Assembly: GCA_003599535.1 (NCBI GenBank)
Contig: QZKQ01000071.1
Location: forward strand, 1 to 64,000
Origin: Candidatus Zixiibacteriota bacterium
Lineage (GTDB): Bacteria > Electryoneota > B3-LCP
Direction of reading: 5' to 3'
Length of the DNA stretch: 64,000 bases
A program made the translations under genes and the position numbers. Below are positions 42,567 through 51,425 of this stretch, piece by piece. The notes beneath the pieces were generated by a model, which was not told where the DNA came from, searched no databases, and worked only from the letters and a program-made list of their open reading frames with translations. Each line of letters starts with the position of its first letter. Position 1 is the stretch's first letter.

Positions 42567-42986
42567 ATGAACCCGCAATCGCGCCGTCTGGCCGGCTTGT
42601 TGCTGGTCATTTTCCCCACCGTCATCGCCGGCGGCGTCAGCCTGTTGACGCTGCTGATCGCCGATCCCGCCTACCCGGCCAATCCCTTGCGGCAGGACCT
42701 GTGGCGCGCCGGCCACGCCCACGCCGGGGTGATCCTGGTGCTGGCGCTGCTGGCCCTGCGCTATGTGGACCAGGCCCGGCTGTCTGAGGGGATGAGACGC
42801 TTCGTGCGTTCGGCCATTCCCTCCGCGGCTATCCTGCTGCCCGCGGCCTTTTTCCTCTCGATACTGGATCCCCGGGCTACGCAGCCGAACGGGTGGATTT
42901 ACTTGGCCTATCTCGGGGCGGTGGTGCTGGCGGCGGGATTGGTAACGCTGGGCGTGGGAATGCTAAGGCAGAAGCGTGAAAGGTGA
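42567..42986 (+). CDS. Four-helix integral membrane protein
   Basis: 139 aa with AAAGGAGG upstream. Four hydrophobic segments: LLLVIFPTVIAGGVSLLTLLI, AHAGVILVLALLALRYV, AIPSAAILLPAAFFLSIL and AYLGAVVLAAGLVTLGVGML. The HAHAGVILVLAL motif with paired His could bind metal or haem (inference). Function unknown; cotranscribed with the SHOCT gene. Confidence 0.8.
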   Translation: MNPQSRRLAGLLLVIFPTVIAGGVSLLTLLIADPAYPANPLRQDLWRAGHAHAGVILVLALLALRYVDQARLSEGMRRFVRSAIPSAAILLPAAFFLSILDPRATQPNGWIYLAYLGAVVLAAGLVTLGVGMLRQKRER

Positions 42987-43126
42987 GCGCTTATTCGGGT
43001 GATGCACGATATGGCCTCTTCCCCGCGTAGGGGCGGGATAGGCTTACTTCCGGGATAATCAGCCTCCTCTCCCGCCCAACTCCCCGAGGTCGAACATGAG
43101 CCACTCCCCTTAACGACGCGGGGAAG

Positions 43127-43624
43127 TCACCGGCGCAACCAGGGCCACAGGAAGGGGACGCGGCGGCGGTAGGCCAGGTACGCCTCGCCGTAGCGGGCGG
43201 CCAGCTCGCGCTCCTCCCATTTCCCCACCGCCAGGACGTGCAGGTAAACCAGAACCGTTGCCGGGATCATGGGCGTCCAGCGCAGCAGCAGCGCCAGCGC
43301 GGCGAAGATGAAAATGCCCGCCAGGTACATGGGATTGCGGGTGTAGGCAAACAGCCCCGACGTTTCCAGCTGAACGCCTTCCGCCCCGGGAAAATATTCC
43401 ACTCCCGCCGCCCGCTGAAATCCGAGGCGGAACAGGCCGGCCAGAATCAGGAATCCCCCCGCCAGCAGCAGCGGCAACCCCAGAACCCAGGCCGCCCAAA
43501 CGGGCAGGGGCAGCTCTCCGGGCAAGCCCGCGGCCTTCACCGCCCACCACGAGACCAGGATGTAAGCGGCCATCCCGCCAGCGTTGATGAGTGGTATGGG
43601 AAGAAGGGGCTTGGGGTGTGGCAT
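43127..43624 (-). CDS. Isoprenylcysteine/phospholipid methyltransferase-like membrane protein
   Basis: 165 aa from the ATG at 43624 (AAGGAA 8 bp upstream; an alternative ATG at 43642 adds six residues). Multiple membrane segments and the family signature TSGLFAYTRNPMYLAGIFIFAALALLL followed by LAARYGEAYLAYRRRVPFLWPW near the C-terminus, typical of ICMT/PEMT-like enzymes that use S-adenosylmethionine. Substrate unknown. Single gene. Confidence 0.9.
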   Translation of the reverse strand: MPHPKPLLPIPLINAGGMAAYILVSWWAVKAAGLPGELPLPVWAAWVLGLPLLLAGGFLILAGLFRLGFQRAAGVEYFPGAEGVQLETSGLFAYTRNPMYLAGIFIFAALALLLRWTPMIPATVLVYLHVLAVGKWEERELAARYGEAYLAYRRRVPFLWPWLRR

Positions 43625-43838
43625 GGGAGGTTCCTTTTCCATTCCGGGAGAGGACGGCGAAGAAACGGACCGGAAGGCGACCGGTCGCGCATGATGTTAC
43701 CTGAATGATGCTCCGGGGTCGGCGTTATTTTAAATATACGACGCCGCCCTGGCGGAGGCAATGATTTTTTCCCCGGGGTTGGTATCGCGGCTGGCCGGCG
43801 GCCCCCTCCTTTTCTCCCGTAATTCCCGCAATCCGCGC

Positions 43839-43867
43839 TTGACATCGGGAATAATTTGCCGTACTTT
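43839..43867 (+). promoter_or_regulatory. Promoter of the Ppx/GppA gene
   Basis: TTGACA at 43839-43844, 17-bp spacer, TACTTT at 43862-43867. A 140-bp leader without a recognisable gene precedes the start codon at 44013. Confidence 0.7.
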
Positions 43868-44012
43868 CTGGGTGGCCGGGGGCATCTCCATCACGGATTC
43901 GACGGATTCGATGGATGAAGCGGAGGGCCGCTTCGTGGCGGGAGGGAATCTCCCGACTCCCGGCTCCTGTTCTTCTGCCTGCTGGCTACTCTCCAACCCG
44001 TCTGCACCACCC

Positions 44013-44966
44013 ATGCCTGACCCGACGCCTGAAACCCGCCGCCTGGCCGCCCTGGACGTGGGCACCAATTCCACCCTGTTCCTGCTGGCTGAGGTGGACG
44101 ACGCCGGCCGCGTGCGCCCCCTGCGCCACGAAGCGGTCACCAATGACCTGGGCCGGGGCCTGTCCGCTTCGGGGGAACTATCCCCCGAGGTCATCGAGTT
44201 GAATTTGCGCCAGTTGGAAGATTTGACGCAAATCGCCGTACAGGACGGCGCCATAGAAATCCGCGCGGCGGCCACCGAGGCGCTGCGCCGCGCCGCCAAT
44301 GCCACGGATCTGATCGCCCGGGCCCGCGCCGAGCTGGGGCTGGAAATCCGCCTCATCAGCGGCCAGGAAGAGGCGGCCCTGACCTATTTGGGGGTGGCTT
44401 CCGGCCTGCCGGACCCCGCCGCCCCGGTTCTGGTGGCCGACGTGGGCGGAGGGTCCAGCGAAGTCCTCCTGGGACAGGCCGGGAACGTCCGCTTTTCCGT
44501 ATCACTTAAGGTGGGCGCGGTCTCCCTGGACCGGAGCTTCATCCGCCACGATCCGCCGCTGGCGCCGGAGCTGGACGCCATCCGCCGGCGGCTGGGTGAG
44601 ATTACCCCGGCCCTGGCGGATCTGCGCCGCCAGACCGGTGTTCCCCTGGTGTTCTGCGGCGGCACGGCTTCCGCCCTGGCCCACGCCGACCTGGGCCTGG
44701 CGGACTACCAGCCCGAAGCGATCTCCGGCCACCGCCTGACCCGGCAGCGTCTGGACGAATTCATCGCCCAATTCGCCGCCATGCCCCTGGAACAGCGCCG
44801 CATTATCCCCGGAATCGGCCGGCGGCGGGCGGAAATCATCCTGCCCGGAACCCTGATCCTGGCGCACCTGCTGGAGGTCCTGGAGCGAGCCGAGGCTGCC
44901 GTGTCGGAACGGGGCTTGCGGTACGGTTTGCTGCTGGCCCCGGAAAACTGGGGGGAAGTCCATTAA
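44013..44966 (+). CDS. Ppx/GppA-family exopolyphosphatase or pppGpp phosphatase
   Basis: 317 aa from the ATG at 44013; the frame is open back to 43761 but the actin-like fold starts at residue 10 (LAALDVGTNSTLFLLAEV). Second phosphate-binding loop VLVADVGGGSSEVLLG, and the LISGQEEAALTYLGV and LVFCGGTASALAH motifs fit the family's short form, which hydrolyses polyphosphate or pppGpp. The promoter lies just upstream and the hrcA promoter follows. Confidence 0.93.
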   Translation: MPDPTPETRRLAALDVGTNSTLFLLAEVDDAGRVRPLRHEAVTNDLGRGLSASGELSPEVIELNLRQLEDLTQIAVQDGAIEIRAAATEALRRAANATDLIARARAELGLEIRLISGQEEAALTYLGVASGLPDPAAPVLVADVGGGSSEVLLGQAGNVRFSVSLKVGAVSLDRSFIRHDPPLAPELDAIRRRLGEITPALADLRRQTGVPLVFCGGTASALAHADLGLADYQPEAISGHRLTRQRLDEFIAQFAAMPLEQRRIIPGIGRRRAEIILPGTLILAHLLEVLERAEAAVSERGLRYGLLLAPENWGEVH

Positions 44967-44981
44967 AATCCGGGAATTCAC

Positions 44982-45010
44982 TTGACATTCTGACCTTGAC
45001 GTATTAACTT
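44982..45010 (+). promoter_or_regulatory. Promoter of the hrcA operon
   Basis: TTGACA at 44982-44987, 17-bp spacer, TAACTT at 45005-45010. No CIRCE inverted repeat (TTAGCACTC-N9-GAGTGCTAA) is visible here, even with several mismatches. Confidence 0.65.
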
Positions 45011-45118
45011 TGTAACGGTAGAACCCGGTGTCATGAGAAGCGAAGCAAAGCCCGGCGCTCGGCGCCCGGCCGCCTTCGGCAGCCGGCAGCAGCAAGGGTG
45101 AAGGGCAGGTTTGCCAAG

Positions 45119-46147
45119 ATGAAACGAGAACTGAGCGATCGCGAAAAACTCATCCTGCGGGAAGTCGTCGCCCAATACGTGTTAACTGCGGACCCCATCA
45201 GCTCCCGCACCCTGTCCAAGCGGTTGAAGGGACGCTTTTCTCCGGCCACCATCCGCAATGCGATGGCCGACCTGGAAGAACTGGGCCTGCTGGATCATCC
45301 CCACACCTCGGCGGGCCGCGTCCCCACGGAACTGGGCTACCGCCTGTTCGTGGACGACCTGATGGCGCACGCCCGCCTGAGTCCGCGGGAGAAGGAGCTG
45401 CTGGATCGGGAAATCACCCGCCTCGGTTCGACCGACGTGGTGAACGTCCTGGAACAGACCGCGCACCTGCTGGCGGAAATCACCAACCTGCTGTGCGTGG
45501 TCATGTCGCCCCGCTTCCAGGAAGGCATTCTCCACCGCATTGACCTGATCGGCATCGGCGGGGAAAAAATCCTGGCGGTGATCACCATCCAGTCCGGCAT
45601 GGTGCGCTCCCTGCTGCTGGAAGTCACCGCCGGCATCACCCGCGACGAGATTGAATGGGTCGCGGCCTTCCTGAACCAGCGGCTGTCCGGCCTGTCCCTG
45701 TCGGAAATCCGCCACAGCATCGGCCAGCGCCTGAAGGACGGCCCCATGGACAACTTCTCCGTCCTGCGCACCATGGTGGACCGCGCCGACCAGGTCTTCT
45801 CCTTCGACGACCGCAACGCTTACCTGGTCGAAGGGGTCAGCCACCTGGCGCTCCAGCCCGAATTCTATGACGTGGACCAGTTGCGCCGGGTGCTGGAACT
45901 GCTGGAAGACCGCAAGTTGTTCGTGCACCTCTTCGCCCGCCGGGAAGGGGGCGTGGAGGTCCGGATCGGCCGGGAGAACGCCCTGGTGCCGCTGTCTTCG
46001 CTGTCCGTGGTTTCGGCCACCTACAAGTACGGCAACCTGGGCGGCGCCATCGGGTTGATCGGCCCCACCCGCATGAACTATCCCAAGGCTGTATCCATCG
46101 TCGAATATACCGCCCGGAAAATTGATTCCATCACGGGCGAACAGTAA
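45119..46147 (+). CDS. hrcA: Heat-inducible transcription repressor HrcA
   Basis: 342 aa from the ATG at 45119, which matches the usual N-terminus (RELSDREKLILREVVAQYV); a GTG at 45098 is possible. HrcA represses chaperone operons by binding CIRCE. Winged-helix motif: PISSRTLSKRLKGRFSPATIRNAMADLEELGLLDHPHTSAGRVPTELGYRLFVDDLM. The C-terminal GAF-like domain has LSVVSATYKYGNLGGAIGLIGPTRMNYPKA. First gene of hrcA-grpE-dnaJ. Confidence 0.96.
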   Translation: MKRELSDREKLILREVVAQYVLTADPISSRTLSKRLKGRFSPATIRNAMADLEELGLLDHPHTSAGRVPTELGYRLFVDDLMAHARLSPREKELLDREITRLGSTDVVNVLEQTAHLLAEITNLLCVVMSPRFQEGILHRIDLIGIGGEKILAVITIQSGMVRSLLLEVTAGITRDEIEWVAAFLNQRLSGLSLSEIRHSIGQRLKDGPMDNFSVLRTMVDRADQVFSFDDRNAYLVEGVSHLALQPEFYDVDQLRRVLELLEDRKLFVHLFARREGGVEVRIGRENALVPLSSLSVVSATYKYGNLGGAIGLIGPTRMNYPKAVSIVEYTARKIDSITGEQ

Positions 46148-46177
46148 CCCTTCTATTTTGTACATGGGCAAGACACC

Positions 46178-46759
46178 ATGAAGCATGACAAAGACCGCCC
46201 CATGGATTTGGATAACCCGGAAAACCCGGCGGCCGGCGAGGTCAACGACGGCGGCGCGGGGGACGAAAACGAGAACCTGCCGGAACCGTCGGGTGCCATT
46301 GATCTGGATGAGGAGATCCAGCGGCTGCGCCTGGAACTGGACGAGTACAAGAACCTTTACCTGCGCAAGGCGGCCGAATTCGAGAATTTCCGCAAGCGCA
46401 AGCAGCAGGAATTTTCCGCCCTGGTGGCCACCGCCGAGGAGAGCCTGGTCTCCGACCTGCTGCCCGTCCTGGACGACCTGCAGCGCCTGCTGGCCACGGC
46501 CCAGGATGAGTCCTGGAGCCGGGAGAGTTTCCTGCGCGGCGCGCAGATGATCCACGACAAGATGATGGACATCCTGGCCGCCCGGGGCCTGAAGCCCCTG
46601 GAAGCGGCCGGCATGCCCTTCGACCCCAACCTCCACGAAGCTCTGATGCAACAGCACGAAAGCGGAGCCGAGCCGGGCACGGTACTGCAGGAATTCCTGC
46701 GCGGCTACCGCCTGGGAGATAAAATCATTCGCCACGCCCAAGTCGTGGTGTCTGCCTGA
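46178..46759 (+). CDS. grpE: Nucleotide exchange factor GrpE
   Basis: 193 aa. An acidic N-terminal tail (to about residue 45) is followed by the coiled-coil ([33 protein letters not shown]) and the C-terminal beta domain with [23 protein letters not shown] and [24 protein letters not shown], the family signature. It releases ADP from DnaK. 30 bp after hrcA, 11 bp before dnaJ. Confidence 0.96.
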   Translation: MKHDKDRPMDLDNPENPAAGEVNDGGAGDENENLPEPSGAIDLDEEIQRLRLELDEYKNLYLRKAAEFENFRKRKQQEFSALVATAEESLVSDLLPVLDDLQRLLATAQDESWSRESFLRGAQMIHDKMMDILAARGLKPLEAAGMPFDPNLHEALMQQHESGAEPGTVLQEFLRGYRLGDKIIRHAQVVVSA

Positions 46760-46770
46760 AACCATACGGC

Positions 46771-47919
46771 ATGTCCAAATCTGATTACTACGCCGTCCTG
46801 GAGGTGGATCACAACGCCACCCCCGAGGACATCAAGAAAGCCTATCGCCGCCTGGCCATCCGCTACCACCCGGACAAGAACAAGGGGGATAAGCAGGCGG
46901 AGGAAAAATTCAAGGAGGTCGGGGAAGCCTACACGGTGCTCTCCGACCCCCAGAAACGCTCCAACTACGACCGCTTCGGCCACGCCGCGCCGGGCGTGGG
47001 CGATTTCGGCGGGTTCGACTTCGACCTGTCCGACGCCCTGCGCATCTTCATGGAAGGCGGCTTCTCCGGCTTCGGCGGATTCGGGGACATCTTCGGCGGC
47101 GGGACCCGGGTCTCCACCCGCGAGCGCATCCGCCGGGGCAGCGACCTGCAGATCCCGCTGAAGCTGGACCTGGAGGACATCGCCGCCGGGGGCACCAAGA
47201 AGATCAAGATTTCCCGGCTGAAGACCTGCGAGCAGTGCAGCGGATCCGGCGCCGCCCCGGGGTCGCGCCCCAACGTCTGCGGCACTTGCGGCGGGCGCGG
47301 CGAAGTGCGCCAGGTGACCCGTTCCTTCCTGGGTCAGTTCGTGCAAACCGCCCCCTGCCCGGCCTGCGCCGGGACCGGCGAGGTGATTTCCAGCAAATGC
47401 CCCAAGTGTGGCGGCGAAGGCCGCTACAAGGGGGACGTGACCCTGTCGGTCAGCATTCCCGCGGGGGTGACCACCGGGAATTACCTGACTCTGCGCGGCC
47501 AGGGCAACGCCGGGCTGCGCGGCGGGCCCCCGGGCGACGCCTACGTGGTGGTCGAAGAGAAGCAGCACGAACTGTTCGAACGGCACGGCGACGACGTCAT
47601 TTATCGCATGCTGGTCTCCTTCCCCCAGGCCGCCCTGGGCGACGACATTGACGTCCCCACCCTGGACGGCCGCGCCCGGGTCACCATCCCGGCGGGGATC
47701 CAGTCCGGCAAGGTGCTGCGGCTGAAGGGCAAGGGCATCAAGCACCTGAACAGCGCCGGCATCGGCGACCAGTTGGTGATGGTCAACCTCTATACCCCGG
47801 GCAAGCTGAGCGCCCGCGAGCGCCAGTTGCTGGAAGAGCTGGCCCAAAGCGAGAACCTGAAACCGCGCGAAGAGGAGCGCAAGTCCTTCTTCCGCAAAGT
47901 CAAGGACGCCTTTCGCTGA
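46771..47919 (+). CDS. dnaJ: Chaperone DnaJ
   Basis: 382 aa, complete type I. J domain with HPD (His33-Pro34-Asp35), Gly/Phe-rich linker ([15 protein letters not shown]...[15 protein letters not shown]), four zinc-finger repeats ([32 protein letters not shown]) and the C-terminal substrate-binding domains. It delivers substrates to DnaK and stimulates its ATPase. No dnaK gene is adjacent. The last base of its stop is shared with the next start. Confidence 0.97.
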   Translation: MSKSDYYAVLEVDHNATPEDIKKAYRRLAIRYHPDKNKGDKQAEEKFKEVGEAYTVLSDPQKRSNYDRFGHAAPGVGDFGGFDFDLSDALRIFMEGGFSGFGGFGDIFGGGTRVSTRERIRRGSDLQIPLKLDLEDIAAGGTKKIKISRLKTCEQCSGSGAAPGSRPNVCGTCGGRGEVRQVTRSFLGQFVQTAPCPACAGTGEVISSKCPKCGGEGRYKGDVTLSVSIPAGVTTGNYLTLRGQGNAGLRGGPPGDAYVVVEEKQHELFERHGDDVIYRMLVSFPQAALGDDIDVPTLDGRARVTIPAGIQSGKVLRLKGKGIKHLNSAGIGDQLVMVNLYTPGKLSARERQLLEELAQSENLKPREEERKSFFRKVKDAFR

Positions 47920-48341
47920 TGTCCCTCCGGCCTGGATCCTGGGGGTTCACACCGGGGGAACGCCGCGCCCTGCTGACGCTCTGCGCGGCCGCGGTTCTGG
48001 GCTTGGGCTACCGCGCCTGGCAGGCGCAGGAACTGCCGCCGTCGCCGCCCTTGAGCGCCGCTGATTCCAGCGCCCTGGCCGCCATCCGGCTGGCCGCGCT
48101 GCCGGATTCGGCGCCGCCCGCGGCGAATCTCCCCGCGACGGGCAAACTGGACCTGAACACCGCCACCGCCCGGCAGCTCGAAGCGCTGCCCGGCATCGGC
48201 CCGGTGCTGGCCGCCCGCATCATCGCGGAGCGGGAGCGGAGGCAGGGGTTCCGCCAGGCCGCCGAACTGCTGGAGGTTCCCGGCATCGGTCCGGGGCGCT
48301 GGAAAGCCCTGGAGCCCCTGGTGACCTGTACCCCGCCGTAG
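47919..48341 (+). CDS. ComEA-like helix-hairpin-helix protein
   Basis: 140 aa. Membrane segment near residues 12-28 (LLTLCAAAVLGLGYRAW), a flexible Ala/Pro linker, then two HhH motifs: LDLNTATARQLEALPGIGPVLAARIIAERERRQGFRQAAELLEVPGIGPGRW. This is the ComEA DNA-uptake receptor layout (membrane anchor plus DNA-binding HhH). Start overlaps the dnaJ stop by one base. Together with dprA at 54876 it hints at natural competence. Confidence 0.87.
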   Translation: MSLRPGSWGFTPGERRALLTLCAAAVLGLGYRAWQAQELPPSPPLSAADSSALAAIRLAALPDSAPPAANLPATGKLDLNTATARQLEALPGIGPVLAARIIAERERRQGFRQAAELLEVPGIGPGRWKALEPLVTCTPP

Positions 48342-48381
48342 CCGCCGATTATCAACGGATATATCCGGTATAACCTGCATC

Positions 48382-49839
48382 GTGAGGCTGACCGTGTCCC
48401 TCGTACTCCGATGGCAACCCCGGGAAATCACCCTTTCCCGCCGCACCGAGACCGACCTCGCCGAGACGCTCCTGGAACGGGCTCCGCTGGATGCTCCCAT
48501 TTCCCCCCGCAAACTGGTCCGTGAAGGGGAACGCCGCGAGCTGGCGGAAGCGCTCTCCGGCCTGCGCGCCCAGGCGCCCGAAGAGGACGCCGCCGTGGAA
48601 TTGGCCGTGCCCCGGGACTGGGGCGTGAAGCTCATCATCTCCCATCCCGGCCTGGAAGGGTCCGACCTGGACCGGCACCTGGAGTGGGAGCTGTCCAAGG
48701 CGCTGCTGGACCCGGTGGACCGCTACCGCTACGCCCACCGGACCGACAAGGGCATCATCATCCATTTGGTGGCGTTGCGCAATGCCGTGATCGAGGCCGC
48801 CGCGCAGGCCGCCCGGGAGGCTGGATTCCGCCCGGTGGGCCTGTTCCTGGAAGACTGCCTCTACGAGGAACTCGATCTGCTGCCCCCGTCGCTGCGCCAG
48901 CCCGCGCCCCCGGCCGCCGCGGAGGCGCCTCCGCCCGTTGCCCCCGCACCCCCACCGGAACCGGCTGCGCTCGAACCGGCAGAACCGGAGCCGGAAGCGG
49001 AACCCTTCATGACCGAGCCGCCTCCGGAGGAGGAACCCGCCGAATCCTCCGCCGACTGGGAAGAGGCCACGGCGAGCGTCGAGGAATTGCTGCCGCCGGA
49101 ACACCGGGGATCGTCCCGAACCTTCGCCCTGGTGGCCGTCGCGGCCGTGATCCTGCTGGGCCTCTTCGTGGTTCTGCGGCTGACCGGCCGACAGACTACT
49201 CCGCCCCCCGCCGTTTCCCCGCCAGAGGCGTCGCTGAGCCCGGCTGAAACCCCGGCGGTTCCGGAAGAGTCCCTCCCGGCCGACAGCCTGAACCCGGCGG
49301 GTGACGAAACCGCCCCGGCGCCGTCCACGGAATTGGCCTCCACCGAACCGCTCCGCGCCGCGCGGCCGGACGCTTCCAGCCCGGCGGCCCTGCCCCAGCG
49401 GCTGGCGGTGGCCCACGAATGCCTGAATTCCGCCGGCCCGGCCACCTTCGACCTGCTCTCCTTCACCGTGGACCGCTTCCTCTTCCAGGTGTCGGCTCCC
49501 GACAGCGCTACGCTGTACGGCCTCCTGGCCCAAATCGAGGCGCAGCCCGGAGTGCGCGAAGCGCGGCTGAAGCGTTCGAACTTCGCCGGAACCCGTGCCG
49601 GCGGCACCATTACCGGGAAGTTGTCGGCGGTGTCCGCCGCCTCCGCGCCGCCTGACAGCGAGGCAGTGGCCCTGCTGGCAGAAAAGCACGATCTGCAGCG
49701 CCGCGCCATGGTGTTCACCGGGGCGCCGCAGGCCACCCTGGATTTCCTCCAGGACATGGCCGAGCGGGACTACGCCATCTACCGGGTGATCATGACCCCC
49801 TGGGAAGGCGGCAAGTACCGCACCATGCTGGACTTTTAA
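48382..49839 (+). CDS. PilM/GspL-like bitopic membrane protein
   Basis: 485 aa, GTG start. Residues 1-170 resemble the actin-like PilM/GspL cytoplasmic domain (TVSLVLRWQPREITLSR, LAVPRDWGVKLIIS, LDRHLEWELSKALLDPVDRYRYAHR, VALRNAVIEAAAQAAREAGFRPVGLFLEDC). A long Pro/Ala/Glu linker (about 175-245), one membrane segment (LVAVAAVILLGLFVVLRL) and a second Pro-rich linker precede a periplasmic domain of about 135 residues. The layout matches GspL or a PilM-PilN fusion in a pilus or secretion platform. No further pilus genes are visible here, so the assignment is tentative. Confidence 0.55.
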   Translation: MRLTVSLVLRWQPREITLSRRTETDLAETLLERAPLDAPISPRKLVREGERRELAEALSGLRAQAPEEDAAVELAVPRDWGVKLIISHPGLEGSDLDRHLEWELSKALLDPVDRYRYAHRTDKGIIIHLVALRNAVIEAAAQAAREAGFRPVGLFLEDCLYEELDLLPPSLRQPAPPAAAEAPPPVAPAPPPEPAALEPAEPEPEAEPFMTEPPPEEEPAESSADWEEATASVEELLPPEHRGSSRTFALVAVAAVILLGLFVVLRLTGRQTTPPPAVSPPEASLSPAETPAVPEESLPADSLNPAGDETAPAPSTELASTEPLRAARPDASSPAALPQRLAVAHECLNSAGPATFDLLSFTVDRFLFQVSAPDSATLYGLLAQIEAQPGVREARLKRSNFAGTRAGGTITGKLSAVSAASAPPDSEAVALLAEKHDLQRRAMVFTGAPQATLDFLQDMAERDYAIYRVIMTPWEGGKYRTMLDF

Positions 49840-49868
49840 GGCTTACCCCGCACCGCGGGTCGGGCCTC

Positions 49869-49896
49869 GGGGACCGCGCCACGGTTCCCCTTTTTT
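49869..49896 (+). terminator. Terminator after the PilM/GspL-like gene
   Basis: GGGGACCG/CGGTTCCCC stem (one bulge) followed by six T, 30 bp after the stop. It probably ends the hrcA-grpE-dnaJ-comEA-like transcript. Confidence 0.85.
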
Positions 49897-49937
49897 GCTT
49901 GTATGGATTCGTCATTTCCGCGTCAGCCCATTCTAAA

Positions 49938-50498
49938 ATGCGCATCATTTCCGGAACTTGGCGCGGACACGGCCTGAGGGTGCCGCCGGGTGCACGCGCC
50001 ACCACCGACCGGGTCCGCGAAGCCATCTTTTCGATCCTCGAGGAAGCGGAGGGCCGGTCGGTGCTGGACCTCTACGCCGGGTCGGGATCGCTGGGCCTGG
50101 AGGCCCTCTCCCGCGGCGCCCGGAGCGCCTGCTTCGTGGACCTTTCCCGCCACGCCCTGGCCGCCATCCGCGATAACCTGCGGGGCAAGGAGGCCGGTGC
50201 GGTGGGCCTGGTGAAGGCCGACGCCCTGGATTTCCTGCGCCGGGAGAAGCGCTCCTACGACTGGATCTTCTGCGACCCGCCCTACAACCGGGTGGACTAC
50301 CCCGCCCTGCTGGAAGCCCTGAAACGCTCGGAAACGCTGGGCCCGCTGTCGCTGCTGATCCTGGAATCGGATCGCTATCACCCCTTCGAGATCCCCTCCG
50401 GCCTGGTCCTGGAGAGCCGCCGCCAATTCGGAGATACCATCATTCATTTCCTGCACCGGGCGGAAACTGCGCCGCCGGAGGAGCCCCAGGTTGCGTAG
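49938..50498 (+). CDS. rsmD: 16S rRNA (guanine(966)-N2)-methyltransferase RsmD
   Basis: 186 aa from the ATG at 49938 (MRIISGTWRGHGLRVPPG, the family start); an upstream ATG at 49899 is not conserved in style. The SAM site is LDLYAGSGSLGLEALSRGA and the catalytic motif is FCDPPYN. It methylates G966 of 16S rRNA. Its end overlaps rsmA by 8 bp, so the two rRNA methyltransferases are coupled. Confidence 0.95.
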   Translation: MRIISGTWRGHGLRVPPGARATTDRVREAIFSILEEAEGRSVLDLYAGSGSLGLEALSRGARSACFVDLSRHALAAIRDNLRGKEAGAVGLVKADALDFLRREKRSYDWIFCDPPYNRVDYPALLEALKRSETLGPLSLLILESDRYHPFEIPSGLVLESRRQFGDTIIHFLHRAETAPPEEPQVA

Positions 50499-51354
50499 CC
50501 CCGCCCACGTCCGCGGCCCCCGGCCCTTGAAGGAGCTGGGGCAGCACTTCCTGGTGGACGAGGAAGTCGCCGCCCGCATCGTCGCCGCCCTGGAACTGCG
50601 CTGGGAGGAGCGGGCCATGGAGATCGGCCCCGGCCGCGGGGTGCTGCTGCGCTTCCTGCTGAAGGCCGGCAGCCGCATCACCGCGGTGGAGGTGGACCCG
50701 CGCATGTTGCGCACCCTGGAGCGGGTCTTCGGCGGCCACCCCGGGCTGAACCTGGTGCACCAGGATTTCATGCAGTTCGACCTGGCCGGCTGGCTGGAGA
50801 GCGACCCCGCTCCCGCGCGCATCGTGGGCAATCTGCCCTACTACCTCTCGAGCCCCATCATCTTCCGGCTGTTTGAAGCGGCCGGAGAGCTGGCCCGGAA
50901 CGACCGCTTTCCCCTGACTACGGCGGTGCTGATGCTGCAGAAGGAGGTGGCCCAGCGGCTGGCGGCCTCGCCCGGCGGGCGCGACTACGGCGCCATGACC
51001 GTATTCCGGGCCCTGGTGGCCGAGGCGGAACTGCTCTTCACCGTGCCGCCGGACGCCTTCCTGCCGCCCCCCAAGGTGACCTCTGCGGTGGCGCGGCTGC
51101 GTTTCCATTCCCGCCGCCGCTACGACATTCCCGACCCGGCCCTGTTCGGCCAGCTGGTGCACCACGTGTTCGCCCAGCGCCGCAAGATGCTGAAGAACAC
51201 CCTGGGGACCTTCCCCTGGGCGCGCCCCGGCTGGGAACGGACCCCGGACTTTGACTTCACCCGCCGCCCCGAAGAGCTGGGAGTGGAAGAGTTTATCAAG
51301 CTGTATCAGTTGGTGGTGGAGAAGAACGCTTCGCCGACTCCCTCCCAGGAATGA
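50491..51354 (+). CDS. rsmA: 16S rRNA dimethyladenosine transferase RsmA (KsgA)
   Basis: 287 aa. TTG start at 50491 with GGAGGAG 8 bp upstream. Motifs: LGQHFLVDEEVAARIV, the SAM loop MEIGPGRGVLLRFLL, the catalytic NLPYYLSSPIIF, and PPPKVTSAVARLRF. It dimethylates A1518/A1519. The stop codon lies at the centre of a palindromic repeat at 51344-51363. Confidence 0.96.
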   Translation: MRSPAHVRGPRPLKELGQHFLVDEEVAARIVAALELRWEERAMEIGPGRGVLLRFLLKAGSRITAVEVDPRMLRTLERVFGGHPGLNLVHQDFMQFDLAGWLESDPAPARIVGNLPYYLSSPIIFRLFEAAGELARNDRFPLTTAVLMLQKEVAQRLAASPGGRDYGAMTVFRALVAEAELLFTVPPDAFLPPPKVTSAVARLRFHSRRRYDIPDPALFGQLVHHVFAQRRKMLKNTLGTFPWARPGWERTPDFDFTRRPEELGVEEFIKLYQLVVEKNASPTPSQE

Positions 51355-51363
51355 ATTCCTGGG
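51344..51363. repeat. Palindrome spanning the rsmA stop codon
   Basis: Perfect 9-bp arms CCCAGGAAT and ATTCCTGGG with GA between them; the TGA stop of rsmA sits in the apex. It is closely related to the palindrome at 1206-1227, differing mainly by A/T versus G/C in the arm. Confidence 0.75.
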
Positions 51364-51425
51364 CTGCTATCATGCTACCCGCTGATGATTATAAAGTAAT
51401 TGATACCCCCTAACATGCCCAGGCT

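Noticed and set aside
44982-45118. CIRCE operator upstream of hrcA
   Set aside because: No inverted repeat resembling TTAGCACTC/GAGTGCTAA could be found in the interval.
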